Source: JBMFVE01 sp049966155
GTDB lineage: Bacteria; Bacteroidota; Ignavibacteria; Kryptoniales; JAKASW01
Length of the DNA: 64,000 bases
Direction: 5' to 3'
NCBI GenBank assembly: GCA_049966155.1
Contig: JBMFVE010000009.1
Coordinates: forward strand, 16,415 to 80,414
The notes beneath the pieces were generated by a model. That model was not told where the DNA came from. It made no database searches and saw only the letters and a program-made list of their open reading frames with translations. Below are positions 8,274 through 18,371 of the stretch, in pieces; positions within the stretch are counted from its first letter, which is position 1; every line of letters begins with the position of its first letter. Made by a program: the position numbers and the translations under genes.

Positions 8274-11120
8274 ATGAAATTCGCTCCAGATACTTCAAGG
8301 ATTGTAATACGTGGTGCAAGGCAGCACAATTTAAAATCCATTGACCTTGACATACCTCGAGAAAAGCTCATTGTAATAACAGGTCTAAGTGGCAGCGGAA
8401 AGTCCTCATTAGCTTTCGATACCATTTATGCAGAAGGACAGCGGCGCTACCTTGAAACAATGATGGTTTACGCCAGACAGTTCCTGGAAATTTTGGAAAA
8501 GCCAGACGTTGATCTTATCGAAGGATTAAGTCCGTCCATTTCTATTGAGCAAAAGACAATATCCACAAACCCCCATTCAACTGTCGGTACGGTTACTGAA
8601 ATCTATGACTACATCAGGCTCCTATTTGCAAAAATTGGCACCCAGTTTTGTGTAAAGTGCAACGTGCCCGTCGAACAACAAACTTTCGACCAAATTTTTA
8701 ACACATTGCTTGAAAAGCTGGATGGTAAGAACATTTATCTTTTATCGCCGCTGATTGTTGGAAGAAAGGGGCATTATCGTGAACTATTTCGTGAACTGAC
8801 GGCGGAAGGATATGTACAGGCACGAATTGATGGAAAGATAAAAGATTTGTTTTCTGGAATGGAGCTCTCAAGATATGCTGCTCACACCATTGAACTCGTC
8901 ATCGACAAATTAAAAATTCAAAAAAAATCTATATCACGCTTACGAGAATCATTAAAGTTGGCTTTAGAGAAAGGCGGCGGAACGGTAATTGCCGTAGACG
9001 GCATTAAAGAACATTTTTTTAGTCGGCTGAGGGCATGCCCAAAATGTGGTACAAGCTATCCTGAACTGGCACCAAATTCATTTTCGTTTAATTCAAAATT
9101 CGGAATGTGCCAGCATTGTTCAGGAACCGGGCTCAGCCGCCAAATTACTCCGGAAGCATTAATAATAAACAACGAGCTCTCTATCAATGAGGGCGCTCTC
9201 TTATTTCCAAAAACTGATGATTTTTTCTTGCTGAGCGTCCTAAATGGGCTGCTCAAACGCTTCGGTGCTGATGTGAACACTCCATTCAAGAATTTACCAG
9301 CTGCAGCAAAACAAGCAATCTTTTATGGCGACAGCTCAAGAGATTCAGCTACAGAAGTTGAGTTCGGTTGGGTTTCCATATCCAATTTTGGATCGAAATT
9401 TAATGGCTTAATCTCTATGCTTAAGGAGTTAAGTTTTGACGTTTATTTTGGCTCCAGGTCTAAAGAAATAGAAGCAGCCCTTCCACTTGTAGAATGTGAA
9501 TCTTGTCAGGGATCACGTCTCAGAGAAGAAAGCCGGTTTGTAAAAATTGTTGCACAAGATGATTATCAATTAGACATCCTTACTGTTATCAAAACCCCAA
9601 TAGACCAGGTTCATAAAATTTTTGAGAACCTAAAGCTAAGTCCGCGAAGATTGAAAATAGCTCAACCAATCATTAATGAGATAAGAACAAGATTAAAATT
9701 CTTGCTTGACGTTGGATTAGGTTACCTCACATTAAACAGGGGTTCCGGGACGCTTTCTGGAGGTGAATCTCAAAGAATTAGATTGGCAACACAGATAGGG
9801 TCACAGCTGACGGGAGTCCTGTATGTAATTGATGAACCATCTATTGGCTTACATCAAAGGGACAATTTGAAACTTATCAATTCACTGAAGTCGTTGAGAG
9901 ATATTGGAAACACGGTTATTGTTGTTGAGCATGATCGTGAGACAATGGAAAACGCGGATTTTATAATCGATCTCGGACCGGGCGCGGGTGAACACGGCGG
10001 AAGTCTCGTAAAGGCCGGAGCCTGGGAAGATATAATCTCAGAAAAAGAAAAATCACTCACTGCTGCCTATCTCACAGGGGACAGGAAGATCCCGCTTCCA
10101 AAAGTTCGTCGACGCCCCGGCAGGGAAAAGATTGTCCTCAGAAAGGCATCGGGGAATAACCTTAAGAACATCAATGTCTCGTTTCCTCTTGGACTTCTTA
10201 TTTGTGTTACCGGGGTAAGCGGATCTGGTAAGTCAACTTTAATCAACGACACTCTTTATCGCATACTTGCAAAACACTTTTACGGCCATAAGGAACAGCC
10301 ACTGCCCTTTAAAGATATCTATGGAATTGAGTATATCGACAAAGTTGTCGATGTTGATCAATCCCCAATTGGAAGAACTCCCCGTTCGAATCCTGCAACA
10401 TACGTTGGGGTTTTTACAGCAATTCGGGATTTATTTGCGCAGTTACCCGAGTCAAGACTGAGAGGTTATAAACCCGGCAGATTTTCGTTCAACGTTGCTG
10501 ATGGAAGGTGCCCGGTTTGTGAAGGTGATGGGTTGAGAAAAATTGAAATGAGCTTTCTCCCCGACGTATATGTAAAGTGTGAAGCTTGCAACGGAAGACG
10601 GTACAGTGCAGCCACCCTCGAAATAAAATACAGGGGTAAATCTATAGCCGACGTTCTCGAGATGACAGTCGAAGATGCACTTTCGTTATTCAGTGAAGTG
10701 CCGGTCATAAAGAGGAAATTACAGACAATGGTTGAAGTGGGTCTTGGTTATATCAGGCTTGGTCAATCATCCACAACTCTGTCTGGCGGAGAAGCACAGA
10801 GGGTCAAGCTTGCAACCGAATTAGCAAAAGTTGCTACAGGTAAAACACTTTACATACTGGACGAGCCGACAACAGGACTGCACTTTGAGGATATTAAAAT
10901 ATTACTGGAACTCCTACAGAAGCTTGTGGATCGAGGAAACACCGTTATTATAGTTGAGCACAATCTTGACGTAGTAAAAAGCGCAGACTGGATCATCGAC
11001 CTTGGGCCTGAGGGGGGAGAAGAGGGTGGATATGTTGTTGCCGAAGGCCCTCCAGAGGAGATTGTGCTGAATGAGTCATCTCATACCGGGAAATATCTGG
11101 CGGAATATTTAAATCAATGA
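8274..11120 (+). CDS. uvrA: Excinuclease ABC subunit A
   Basis: 948 residues from ATG 8274; an in-frame TTG 39 bases earlier gives 13 extra residues unlike the family. Two ABC ATPase modules are present: Walker A GLSGSGKS (residues 37-44) and GVSGSGKS, signature motifs LSGGESQR and LSGGEAQR, and Walker B segments VIDEPSIGLH and ILDEPTTGLH. Zinc-binding cysteine pairs (CPKC...CQHC; CPVC...CEAC) are intact. It recognises damage in nucleotide excision repair with UvrB. No Shine-Dalgarno is seen before the ATG. It overlaps the following small gene by four bases. Confidence 0.97.
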   Translation: MKFAPDTSRIVIRGARQHNLKSIDLDIPREKLIVITGLSGSGKSSLAFDTIYAEGQRRYLETMMVYARQFLEILEKPDVDLIEGLSPSISIEQKTISTNPHSTVGTVTEIYDYIRLLFAKIGTQFCVKCNVPVEQQTFDQIFNTLLEKLDGKNIYLLSPLIVGRKGHYRELFRELTAEGYVQARIDGKIKDLFSGMELSRYAAHTIELVIDKLKIQKKSISRLRESLKLALEKGGGTVIAVDGIKEHFFSRLRACPKCGTSYPELAPNSFSFNSKFGMCQHCSGTGLSRQITPEALIINNELSINEGALLFPKTDDFFLLSVLNGLLKRFGADVNTPFKNLPAAAKQAIFYGDSSRDSATEVEFGWVSISNFGSKFNGLISMLKELSFDVYFGSRSKEIEAALPLVECESCQGSRLREESRFVKIVAQDDYQLDILTVIKTPIDQVHKIFENLKLSPRRLKIAQPIINEIRTRLKFLLDVGLGYLTLNRGSGTLSGGESQRIRLATQIGSQLTGVLYVIDEPSIGLHQRDNLKLINSLKSLRDIGNTVIVVEHDRETMENADFIIDLGPGAGEHGGSLVKAGAWEDIISEKEKSLTAAYLTGDRKIPLPKVRRRPGREKIVLRKASGNNLKNINVSFPLGLLICVTGVSGSGKSTLINDTLYRILAKHFYGHKEQPLPFKDIYGIEYIDKVVDVDQSPIGRTPRSNPATYVGVFTAIRDLFAQLPESRLRGYKPGRFSFNVADGRCPVCEGDGLRKIEMSFLPDVYVKCEACNGRRYSAATLEIKYRGKSIADVLEMTVEDALSLFSEVPVIKRKLQTMVEVGLGYIRLGQSSTTLSGGEAQRVKLATELAKVATGKTLYILDEPTTGLHFEDIKILLELLQKLVDRGNTVIIVEHNLDVVKSADWIIDLGPEGGEEGGYVVAEGPPEEIVLNESSHTGKYLAEYLNQ

Positions 11121-11449
11121 GCATGGTATACTTGCCTCCGGATATTCAATTGGAGCTTGACACCGCCCAGGAAGCGCTAAAAAATGGAAATGAGGGAAAG
11201 GCAAGGGTATGTGCCCGGCGTGCTATTGCAAGGGCATTTGAAAAATCAGACCTGAATCCATATCCTGATCATCCGCTGAGTGCAATGGAGGTCCTCAAGA
11301 TACTTTCTCAAATTGACAACATCCCACCTGTAATTAAGTCGGCCGTGAGGAGGCTCTCTGCAAGCGTCGGAGACCGCAGCAATGAAATATCCACCCTTCC
11401 GGTTGAAGATGCACTTTCAATCATTGAGTTCATTTTGAAAGGAAAGTAA
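11117..11449 (+). CDS. Small helical protein coupled to uvrA (HEPN-like, unknown function)
   Basis: 110 residues, predicted all-helical. The start overlaps the uvrA stop (ATGA), so translation should be coupled. The first half (IQLELDTAQEALKNGNEG, ARVCARRAIARAFEKSD) resembles helical HEPN-type folds. The RxxxxH catalytic motif of toxic HEPN RNases is not evident. No cysteine pairs or membrane segment are seen. Function unknown; the fixed linkage to uvrA suggests an accessory role in repair, which is inference only. Confidence 0.7.
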   Translation: MSMVYLPPDIQLELDTAQEALKNGNEGKARVCARRAIARAFEKSDLNPYPDHPLSAMEVLKILSQIDNIPPVIKSAVRRLSASVGDRSNEISTLPVEDALSIIEFILKGK

Positions 11450-11487
11450 TAATTAGAAGGTGCGGGGCTTCGGAAAATTAAGAAATC

Positions 11488-12378
11488 TTACGGTTTGCGC
11501 TTATTTTGATTGAATAAAGTTGCATCAAGCTTGGAACGCACTTTCTCAATCGGCATTGGAACACCTGTCCAGATTTCGAACGCTTTCGCTGCCTGCTGAT
11601 AAAGCATTTCAATCCCTCCAATTGCAATTGCATTCTTCTCACGGGCAATTCTTAAGAATTCAGTCTCAACAGGGTTATAAATGAGGTCAAAAAATATTTT
11701 CCCCTCAAGATCTTTTGAATCGGTTAAGATTATGCTCTCACCTGTATTTGGATACATTCCAACAGGGGTTGCATTAATAACAAGTCTGCTGGCGTCAATT
11801 GCCAGATTCTCGTCAGGATTGTGCAGTTCGACAACTTTTATGTTGGTATAATTTTGAGAGTCTGCAAAGAATTTCTTAAGGATTTCTGCTCTCGAAATAT
11901 CCCGATTCACAACAAATATCTGAGAGGGTTTGAAATAAGTAACCAGGGTATAAATCACGGCACGGGCTCCTCCTCCGGCTCCAAAAACCGTAACTGGTTC
12001 ACCCATAATCCGCTCGCGGTGAGGTTTAAGAGTTTCCAGCACTCCATAAATATCTGTGTTATATCCAATAAGCGTTTCGTTGTCACAGTGTATACAGTTG
12101 ACCGCCCCCACCAGGCGAGCGTCTGCCGAGATTTCGTCGAGAAATTCAAGAACTGCCTCCTTGTGAGGAACAGTTACATTCAGGCCAACTATCCCAAGTG
12201 CTACAATTCCGCGCAATGCATCTCGAACATTCTTAGGATGCACATCAAACACCTGGTAAGTATAGTTCTGTTTGGTCAGTTTAAACGCTGTTTCGTGAAT
12301 TTGAGGTGAAAAAGTATGCGAAACAGGGTGTCCAATTATTCCAACTATTTTAGCGGGTACCTTTATATTTCTTTTCAT
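11488..12378 (-). CDS. aroE: Shikimate dehydrogenase
   Basis: 296 residues. The substrate-binding domain begins KIVGIIGHPVSHTFSPQIH, with the catalytic-lysine block NVTVPHKE. A Rossmann domain follows with VFGAGGGARAV, then INATPVGM and a C-terminal GGIEMLYQQAAKAFE. It reduces 3-dehydroshikimate to shikimate with NADPH. Its first 29 bases overlap the end of the TPR gene. No later Met would preserve the first beta strand, so the overlap seems genuine. Confidence 0.96.
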   Translation of the reverse strand: MKRNIKVPAKIVGIIGHPVSHTFSPQIHETAFKLTKQNYTYQVFDVHPKNVRDALRGIVALGIVGLNVTVPHKEAVLEFLDEISADARLVGAVNCIHCDNETLIGYNTDIYGVLETLKPHRERIMGEPVTVFGAGGGARAVIYTLVTYFKPSQIFVVNRDISRAEILKKFFADSQNYTNIKVVELHNPDENLAIDASRLVINATPVGMYPNTGESIILTDSKDLEGKIFFDLIYNPVETEFLRIAREKNAIAIGGIEMLYQQAAKAFEIWTGVPMPIEKVRSKLDATLFNQNKRKP

Positions 12379-13813
12379 TTACCAACCAATCGTAAACAGG
12401 AAAAACAAATTTTACAAGAATTTCTGGATCTGAATGTTGTATTTGTCCAAAATCTTGAAAGAAAGTATTGATTTTATGAGGCTCAAGCGAAAGAGCTTTT
12501 TTGGCATCCTTTACCGCTTCGTCATATCTGCCAATATACAGGTTACACTTACATCGCTGGTAATAAGGTTCGCTCCAATCCGGTGATATTTGAATTACCC
12601 TGTTATATGCATAAAACGCCTCTTCATATTTTTCAATTTCAACGAGCGAATCACCCAGATCCAGCCATGCATCGACATTTGAAGAGTCCACATCTACAAC
12701 CTTCCGATAGCTTTGAACAGCGTCTTCAAAAAGCTCAAGAGTGAATTCCACATCCCCGCGGGCATGCCAGATTTCCGGATCTTGCGGACTTAAACTCGAA
12801 GCTTTCTTCAAATCCAGCAGGGCCTTTCTGTACATATTGAGGGCGTCATAGCATATTGCCCTACCAAAGAGCGACTCGACGTGGTCAGGATCAATTTTAA
12901 GCGCCTCGCTATAAGCATGAATTGCTTCCTTGTAATCACCAAGATCTTCATATGCAGTAGCCATATTGTGCCAGGAAGCAATATCTTTCGGATCGTATTT
13001 AAGTGCTGTACGGAAGCTTTCTATAGCTTCATGAAGCTTTCCCATACTAAGAAGAGCATTGCTCCTGTTGTACCAGGCTGGTGTAAATTTTTCATCTATT
13101 GCCAGAGCCATATCGTAGCTTTCGACCGCCTTTTGAAACCTCCCGAGGACGCTTAATGCAACCCCCCGATTATACCATGCTCTGCTGTTATATGGGTCAA
13201 GCTCAATCACCTTATCGTAGCACCTCAATGACTTTTCCGGTTCATTTAAAAGGTCATAACAGTACGCGAGCTCAAACCATGCATCTTTATCTGAAGGTTC
13301 GAGCTCTGTGAGGTATTTGAACACTCTCGATGCCTCATCGTATTTGTTCATTTTTTCCAGGATTATACCTTTATTCATAAGAGCTTCATAGTTACCTGGG
13401 TCAAGGTCGATTGCCCGCTCAACCGTTTCCAGTGCTTCATCCCACCTATCAAGAAGCTGCAGGCAGTTGGCTTTACCGACAATGGCATCCACCTCAATAG
13501 GGTTCAATTCAAGGGCTTTGGAATAGTCAGAAAGTGCCGACTCGTAGTCGCCCATCATTTCGTAAATCTCACCGCGCCTGAACCAGTTGTCAGCGCTCGC
13601 CGGCATCAGATCAAGAAGCTTGTTGGCAAAGAAAAGAGCGTCATCGAGCTTATCCTGGGAAAGAAAGTACTCAATAATTTCCTCCAGAGCTCCTATACTG
13701 GAAAAATTGGGCTCTTCTTTCCTGAGTCTCTTTATTTCTTCGTTAATATTCCGCTTTTCAAACTCGTCATACTCGTCGTCGTCAAGCGGGAATTCAAAGT
13801 CATCATTTTCCAT
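12350..13813 (-). CDS. Tetratricopeptide repeat protein
   Basis: 487 residues from ATG 13813; a TTG two codons earlier is the alternative. After an acidic N-terminus (ENDDFEFPLDDDEYDEFEK) come about twelve TPR units, with repeats such as WFRRGEIYEMMGDYESAL, AWYNRGVALSVLGRFQKAVE and WHNMATAYEDLGDYKEAI. There is no signal peptide or membrane segment, so it is probably a cytosolic scaffold. The partner is unknown. It is translated just before aroE with a 29-base overlap. Confidence 0.9.
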   Translation of the reverse strand: MENDDFEFPLDDDEYDEFEKRNINEEIKRLRKEEPNFSSIGALEEIIEYFLSQDKLDDALFFANKLLDLMPASADNWFRRGEIYEMMGDYESALSDYSKALELNPIEVDAIVGKANCLQLLDRWDEALETVERAIDLDPGNYEALMNKGIILEKMNKYDEASRVFKYLTELEPSDKDAWFELAYCYDLLNEPEKSLRCYDKVIELDPYNSRAWYNRGVALSVLGRFQKAVESYDMALAIDEKFTPAWYNRSNALLSMGKLHEAIESFRTALKYDPKDIASWHNMATAYEDLGDYKEAIHAYSEALKIDPDHVESLFGRAICYDALNMYRKALLDLKKASSLSPQDPEIWHARGDVEFTLELFEDAVQSYRKVVDVDSSNVDAWLDLGDSLVEIEKYEEAFYAYNRVIQISPDWSEPYYQRCKCNLYIGRYDEAVKDAKKALSLEPHKINTFFQDFGQIQHSDPEILVKFVFPVYDWLVNEKKYKGTR

Positions 13814-14035
13814 TTTCAACTCACTATATCAAAATATCCTGACTCCCACTAAAAAGCAAGAAATCATCTGGTAGAAATGCAATTTAAAGTATTGCTTAAA
13901 AACAGCTTGATTTCAATATTTTTGAAGGTTTAATGTAGGAACCGCAAACAAAAGCACGTCAAATCTGACCCGAGCATTGAATATGTGAAAAATCGACAAT
14001 AGCTTTCAATTGAAAAACTAAAGGAGGATTTTGAA

Positions 14036-15583
14036 ATGCGCCCATTGACTATCGCCGTAGCTGTAGCCATTTTCTTATCAGGTTGCTCATTGTATGCATC
14101 TCCTCAGACAAAGAATGCAGGGGTGGACACGTCAGGTGCCCCCATTCCAAAGCCGGTTCAAATCACCACCCATCACACCATAACCATTGGTGGCCAGCAA
14201 ATCCGTTACACAGCCACAACTGGAACGTTACTCCTGAAGGATGAGGCGGATAAGCCAATAGCTCTTTTCGGATTTACCGCATATACAAAAGAAGGTGTAT
14301 CGGACCTTTCCCAGAGGCCAATTACATTTGCTTACAATGGCGGACCAGGCTCATCGTCAATATGGCTGCATATGGGAGCGCTTGGCCCTAAAAGGGTGGT
14401 AATAGACGATCCTGGAGTCACTCCCCCTGCACCTTACAGGATTGAGGATAATCAGTATTCACTCCTTGACGTAACTGATATCGTTATGGTTGACCCTGTT
14501 GGAACAGGCTTGAGCAGACCAATTGGTAAGGCTAAAGGTTCTGACTTCTGGGGAGTCGATGAGGATATTAAATCAGTGAGCAACTTCATATTCCAGTATA
14601 TAAGCACTAATAATAGATGGAATTCACCAAAGTTTTTGCTTGGAGAAAGCTATGGGACAACAAGATCTGCTGGTGTTGCAGATTATCTTTTTGAACATCT
14701 TGGAATAGCAGTGAACGGAGTGATACTTGTCTCAACCGTACTGAACTTTGAGACGCTTGCCTTTGCTCCGGGTAACGACCTGCCATATATCCTCTATCTT
14801 CCATCCTATGCAGCCGTGGCATGGTACCACCATACTTTGCCAAATCGACCAGGAGATCTGAAAACTTTTCTGAATGAAGTAAGAAATTTTGCCGAAGGAG
14901 AATACGCTCAGGCTCTCTTTAAGGGGGAGCAGGTAGACAGTATCGAATTAGGCGACGTACTACAAAAGCTTTACGAATACACAGGCATCTCCAAGTCTTA
15001 CTGGCAAAAAGCAAACCTGAGGGTCAGTGAACCGCAGTTCACCGAGGAGCTGTTGCGTGAAAAAGGGAAAGTTGTTGGTAGACTTGACTCCCGTTATGAA
15101 GGCCCAAGCCAGGACCCTTTAGGTGAATATGCCGGATACGACCCTCAAAGTACTTCCATAAGTCCAGTTTTTGTTACAGATTTCCTTAATTACTTTCACA
15201 ACGATCTTAATTATCCCACGGATGAAACATATCATATTTCAGCTTATCGGACAGAGGGATTCAAATGGAACTGGACGAGAGGGGGACGTCGAGAGTTTGG
15301 ATTCCAGAATCCTAATGTTGCTACCGACCTGGCAGATGTCTTATCAAAAAATCCTTACTTAAACATTCTTATTTTAAATGGGTATTACGACCTGGCCACC
15401 CCCTTCTTTGCTACCGAATATACGGTAAATCACCTTGGCAACAATATTCCTGATTTACAAAAGAGAATTCACATGAAATACTTTGAAGCTGGACATATGA
15501 TGTACATTCATTCTGAGTCCCTGCCGCATTTTAAGTCAGCAGTTGCTGGATTTATCGAATCCACGATACACCAGAAACATTAA
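14036..15583 (+). CDS. Secreted serine carboxypeptidase, family S10 lipoprotein
   Basis: 515 residues, preceded by a strong AAAGGAGG ribosome-binding site. The signal peptide ends in lipobox FLSGC, so it is probably lipid-anchored in the envelope. The S10 catalytic triad is visible: Ser in GESYG (about residue 204), Asp in NGYYDLATP and His in EAGHMMYIH. The oxyanion block YNGGPGSSS is present. The family removes C-terminal amino acids at acidic pH, so a role in external peptide use is likely. It converges on the P1 peptidase gene with a 4-base overlap of the 3' ends. Confidence 0.92.
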   Translation: MRPLTIAVAVAIFLSGCSLYASPQTKNAGVDTSGAPIPKPVQITTHHTITIGGQQIRYTATTGTLLLKDEADKPIALFGFTAYTKEGVSDLSQRPITFAYNGGPGSSSIWLHMGALGPKRVVIDDPGVTPPAPYRIEDNQYSLLDVTDIVMVDPVGTGLSRPIGKAKGSDFWGVDEDIKSVSNFIFQYISTNNRWNSPKFLLGESYGTTRSAGVADYLFEHLGIAVNGVILVSTVLNFETLAFAPGNDLPYILYLPSYAAVAWYHHTLPNRPGDLKTFLNEVRNFAEGEYAQALFKGEQVDSIELGDVLQKLYEYTGISKSYWQKANLRVSEPQFTEELLREKGKVVGRLDSRYEGPSQDPLGEYAGYDPQSTSISPVFVTDFLNYFHNDLNYPTDETYHISAYRTEGFKWNWTRGGRREFGFQNPNVATDLADVLSKNPYLNILILNGYYDLATPFFATEYTVNHLGNNIPDLQKRIHMKYFEAGHMMYIHSESLPHFKSAVAGFIESTIHQKH

Positions 15584-16539
15584 TGAGGATCAGAAGTTGG
15601 GCTTTTACGTAAGTCGCTGTAGGCAGGCAGGCCGCAAAGTGGTTCTGCAGATTTAATGGCATCCTCAATTGCCATTTCAATAACGTCTACCGCCATCCCG
15701 GCGATGACATCCAGAGGACCCTGAACTTCATCGAGAGACACTGCAAATACTGTGTCTCCATCGAAACTGGTATGAACAGGTACTATCTTTCTGGCTAACC
15801 CATCGTGGCCACGTTGTGCAATGCGATTCAATTCGACCTTACTGAATGATGCGTTGGTTAAGACAATACACAATGTCGTATTTATTCCGGAAGCCGGAGG
15901 CGCGGGTATGCGAGTAATATTCCGGGCATCCTGAGCAATTATATTGCCCCCCTTTATTGCTCCAGCAATGACCCGGCCATCACTGCCAATCACATCGCCA
16001 ACACAATTTACAACGACAATGGCAGAAACTTTGAACTGTCCAACCTGTAATGCAGCCATCCCCTGCCCTGATTTCATTGCATATTCGATGCCAGCCCACT
16101 TCCCAACAGTTGCCCCCGTTCCCGCTCCATGCGAACCAGATAGAAATTCTCCCTTCTCTGCACTGAGACACGATTGGTAACCCATCTCATCATTTGGGAA
16201 AACGTCATTAGAACCGACATTCAGGTCATATATTACCGCTGCAGGAACAATAGGTACGACATTCCAGGGAGTTTTGTACCCCGCCCCTTTTTCAGAAAGG
16301 TATTTCACAACACCATTTGCTGCGGCAAGACCGTAAGCACTCCCCCCTGTCAAAAGGATTGCATCAACTCTATCCATCTGTTTATCCGGCGCCAGAAGAG
16401 CTGTCTCACGGGTGCCCGGTGCTGCCCCTCGAACATCGACGCTCGCCCTGGCTCCCCCGTCAAATAAGAGCACAGTACATCCTGTGAGAGCAATGCGGTT
16501 CTCGCTCATCCCTATGTGTACTCGCTCAAAACCAAGCAT
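15580..16539 (-). CDS. P1-family (DmpA-like) autoprocessing peptidase
   Basis: 319 residues. The P1/DmpA fold blocks are present: LLTGGSAYGLAAANGV, SHGAGTGATVGK and GSDGRVIAGAIKGG. The self-cleavage site region is SGINTTLCIVLTNA, where the Thr after Asn would become the N-terminal nucleophile of the smaller subunit. Members are beta-aminopeptidases or D-aminopeptidases, or of unknown specificity. There is no signal peptide. It is one base from the gpsA stop and probably cotranscribed with plsY and gpsA. Confidence 0.88.
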   Translation of the reverse strand: MLGFERVHIGMSENRIALTGCTVLLFDGGARASVDVRGAAPGTRETALLAPDKQMDRVDAILLTGGSAYGLAAANGVVKYLSEKGAGYKTPWNVVPIVPAAVIYDLNVGSNDVFPNDEMGYQSCLSAEKGEFLSGSHGAGTGATVGKWAGIEYAMKSGQGMAALQVGQFKVSAIVVVNCVGDVIGSDGRVIAGAIKGGNIIAQDARNITRIPAPPASGINTTLCIVLTNASFSKVELNRIAQRGHDGLARKIVPVHTSFDGDTVFAVSLDEVQGPLDVIAGMAVDVIEMAIEDAIKSAEPLCGLPAYSDLRKSPTSDPH

Positions 16540-16540
16540 G

Positions 16541-17539
16541 TTAGTATTCCTTTTTCCCGGGCCGCATCATCAGCTCATTCATCGCAACCTGGGGATCTTT
16601 TCCATGAAAAAGTATGCTATTTACCTGCTCAACAATTGGCATTTCAACATCATATTTTCTTGCCAGTGATATTGTCGCCTGGGTTGTTGCAACTCCCTCA
16701 GCTACCATTTTGATTTCTCCCAGTACTTCATTCAGACTTCTCCCTGCCCCAACCTGTTCCCCAACATATCTATTCCTGGAATAACGGCTCATACATGTAA
16801 CTATCAGGTCTCCAATACCCGACAGGCCCGAAAATGTCCTGTGATGAGCCCCGAGAATTTCACCGAGTCTCGCTATTTCAGTTATTCCTCTCGTCATCAG
16901 AGCAGCCTTGGTATTATCACCAAATCCTGCACCATCGCTAATCCCGGCTGCAAGAGCAATTATGTTCTTCAACGAACCACCAAGCTCAACTCCCTTAACA
17001 TCATTGTTAAGATATACCCTGAAGTAAGCGTTCATGAACAACTTTCTTACCTTTTCTGCAGTCTCTTCATGTGTCGAAGCAACAACAACTGCAGTGGGCA
17101 TTCTCCTGCTCACCTCTTCGGCATGACTTGGCCCTGACAATACAACATAATTTTTCTTGTTAAACTTCTTCAAGGTAGTTTCCACTACCTCAGACATTGT
17201 ACTGAGGGTAGTTGTTTCAATCCCCTTTGCAGTATTTATGAATATCCTCTTTTCAAAGTCTACATCAGCGATTGCTTTAAGTTGTTCTCTAACATATTGA
17301 GACGGAATTGAAGCCACGATGATTTCCGCAGGTTCAACGGCCTCATATATATTAGAAGTAACCTTTATGTCGTCAGGAATAATAATCCCGGGAAGGTAGT
17401 TCTTGTTTTCACGTGCTTCTGAAAGTTCTTTGGCATACTCCTGTTTATATGCCCATAAAGTAACTCTTGCTCCGTTGTCATGTAAGAGGATTGAGAGAGC
17501 TGTTCCCCAGCCCCCTGCGCCTAAAACGGAGACCTTCAT
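16541..17539 (-). CDS. gpsA: Glycerol-3-phosphate dehydrogenase [NAD(P)+]
   Basis: 332 residues. It has the Rossmann motif VLGAGGWGTALS at the N-terminus, NTAKGIE, VLSGPSHAEEV, the catalytic-lysine block ELGGSLKNIIALAAG, and GLSGIGDLIVTCMS. It makes sn-glycerol 3-phosphate from dihydroxyacetone phosphate for phospholipid synthesis. It overlaps plsY by four bases (ATGA), so the two glycerolipid genes are coupled. Confidence 0.97.
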   Translation of the reverse strand: MKVSVLGAGGWGTALSILLHDNGARVTLWAYKQEYAKELSEARENKNYLPGIIIPDDIKVTSNIYEAVEPAEIIVASIPSQYVREQLKAIADVDFEKRIFINTAKGIETTTLSTMSEVVETTLKKFNKKNYVVLSGPSHAEEVSRRMPTAVVVASTHEETAEKVRKLFMNAYFRVYLNNDVKGVELGGSLKNIIALAAGISDGAGFGDNTKAALMTRGITEIARLGEILGAHHRTFSGLSGIGDLIVTCMSRYSRNRYVGEQVGAGRSLNEVLGEIKMVAEGVATTQATISLARKYDVEMPIVEQVNSILFHGKDPQVAMNELMMRPGKKEY

Positions 17540-18249
17540 TTAACGATTTTGTTATTTCCTTTTGCTTTCAATCCGGACAATGACGAAGAGAAGAATTTAA
17601 TTTTTTCAAGGCGATGTTCCTGGCCCTGAAGAAGCCTTTTTATATTAGATCTATGATTGTATATAAGAAAAGCAGAAATAAAAATGCTGAAGTAAATCAT
17701 GCTGTGATAATATGTCATACTGGCATTAAAAACGTTGGCGCGAATAAACATTGCTATTGGAAATACAAGAGCAGCACTTACAGAACCTAAAGAAACATAT
17801 CGAGAACTCACCACCACAATGGCAAATACACCAAAAGCAATGCCCACTTCAATTGGTGAAATTCCGAGAAGCATCCCGGCAGCAGTTGCTATCCCTTTTC
17901 CTCCACGAAAACCAGCAAAAACTGTCCATGTATGACCGAGAATGGCACTGCATCCAGCCATCAATTGAACCACCGTAAAATCAGGGAGCGGAGTAGCATT
18001 TTCGAGAGGAAATGCGCCATAAAAGAAATGAGATAGGACAACAGCAGCCGCAAAACCTTTTAAAGCGTCTATAAGGATTACAAAGATGCCAGGTCCCCAT
18101 CCCAAAACCCTTATTACGTTTGTGCCCCCGGCGTTTCCGCTTCCAAAATTTCTAATATCAATCCCCTTTAAAATCCTTGAAACAATTATACTCGTGGGAA
18201 GTGATCCAAGCAGGTAACTTGATAGCACCACTAATACAAGCGAAATCAT
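17536..18249 (-). CDS. plsY: Glycerol-3-phosphate acyltransferase PlsY
   Basis: 237 residues with about six membrane segments. PlsY signature blocks are present: SYLLGSLPTS near the N-terminus, GSGNAGGTNVIRVLG, and GHTWTVFAGFRGGKGIATAAG. It acylates glycerol 3-phosphate from acyl phosphate, the step after GpsA. A GGAG ribosome-binding site precedes the ATG. The last 35 or so residues form a basic cytosolic tail slightly longer than in compact family members. Confidence 0.96.
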   Translation of the reverse strand: MISLVLVVLSSYLLGSLPTSIIVSRILKGIDIRNFGSGNAGGTNVIRVLGWGPGIFVILIDALKGFAAAVVLSHFFYGAFPLENATPLPDFTVVQLMAGCSAILGHTWTVFAGFRGGKGIATAAGMLLGISPIEVGIAFGVFAIVVVSSRYVSLGSVSAALVFPIAMFIRANVFNASMTYYHSMIYFSIFISAFLIYNHRSNIKRLLQGQEHRLEKIKFFSSSLSGLKAKGNNKIVK

Positions 18250-18371
18250 TCTGTTTTCTCCTTCGTACAGAATTAAGTTAATGCTTGTCGTCTATTAAAA
18301 GCAACAAAGGATATCTGTAAGCCTGTCAACTCTCGGCTGGTAAAATTGACGTAAGTTGCCAAGGGATCGCC

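Noticed and set aside
11117..11449. HEPN RNase toxin
   Set aside because: No RxxxxH motif and no adjacent nucleotidyltransferase antitoxin; the partner is uvrA.
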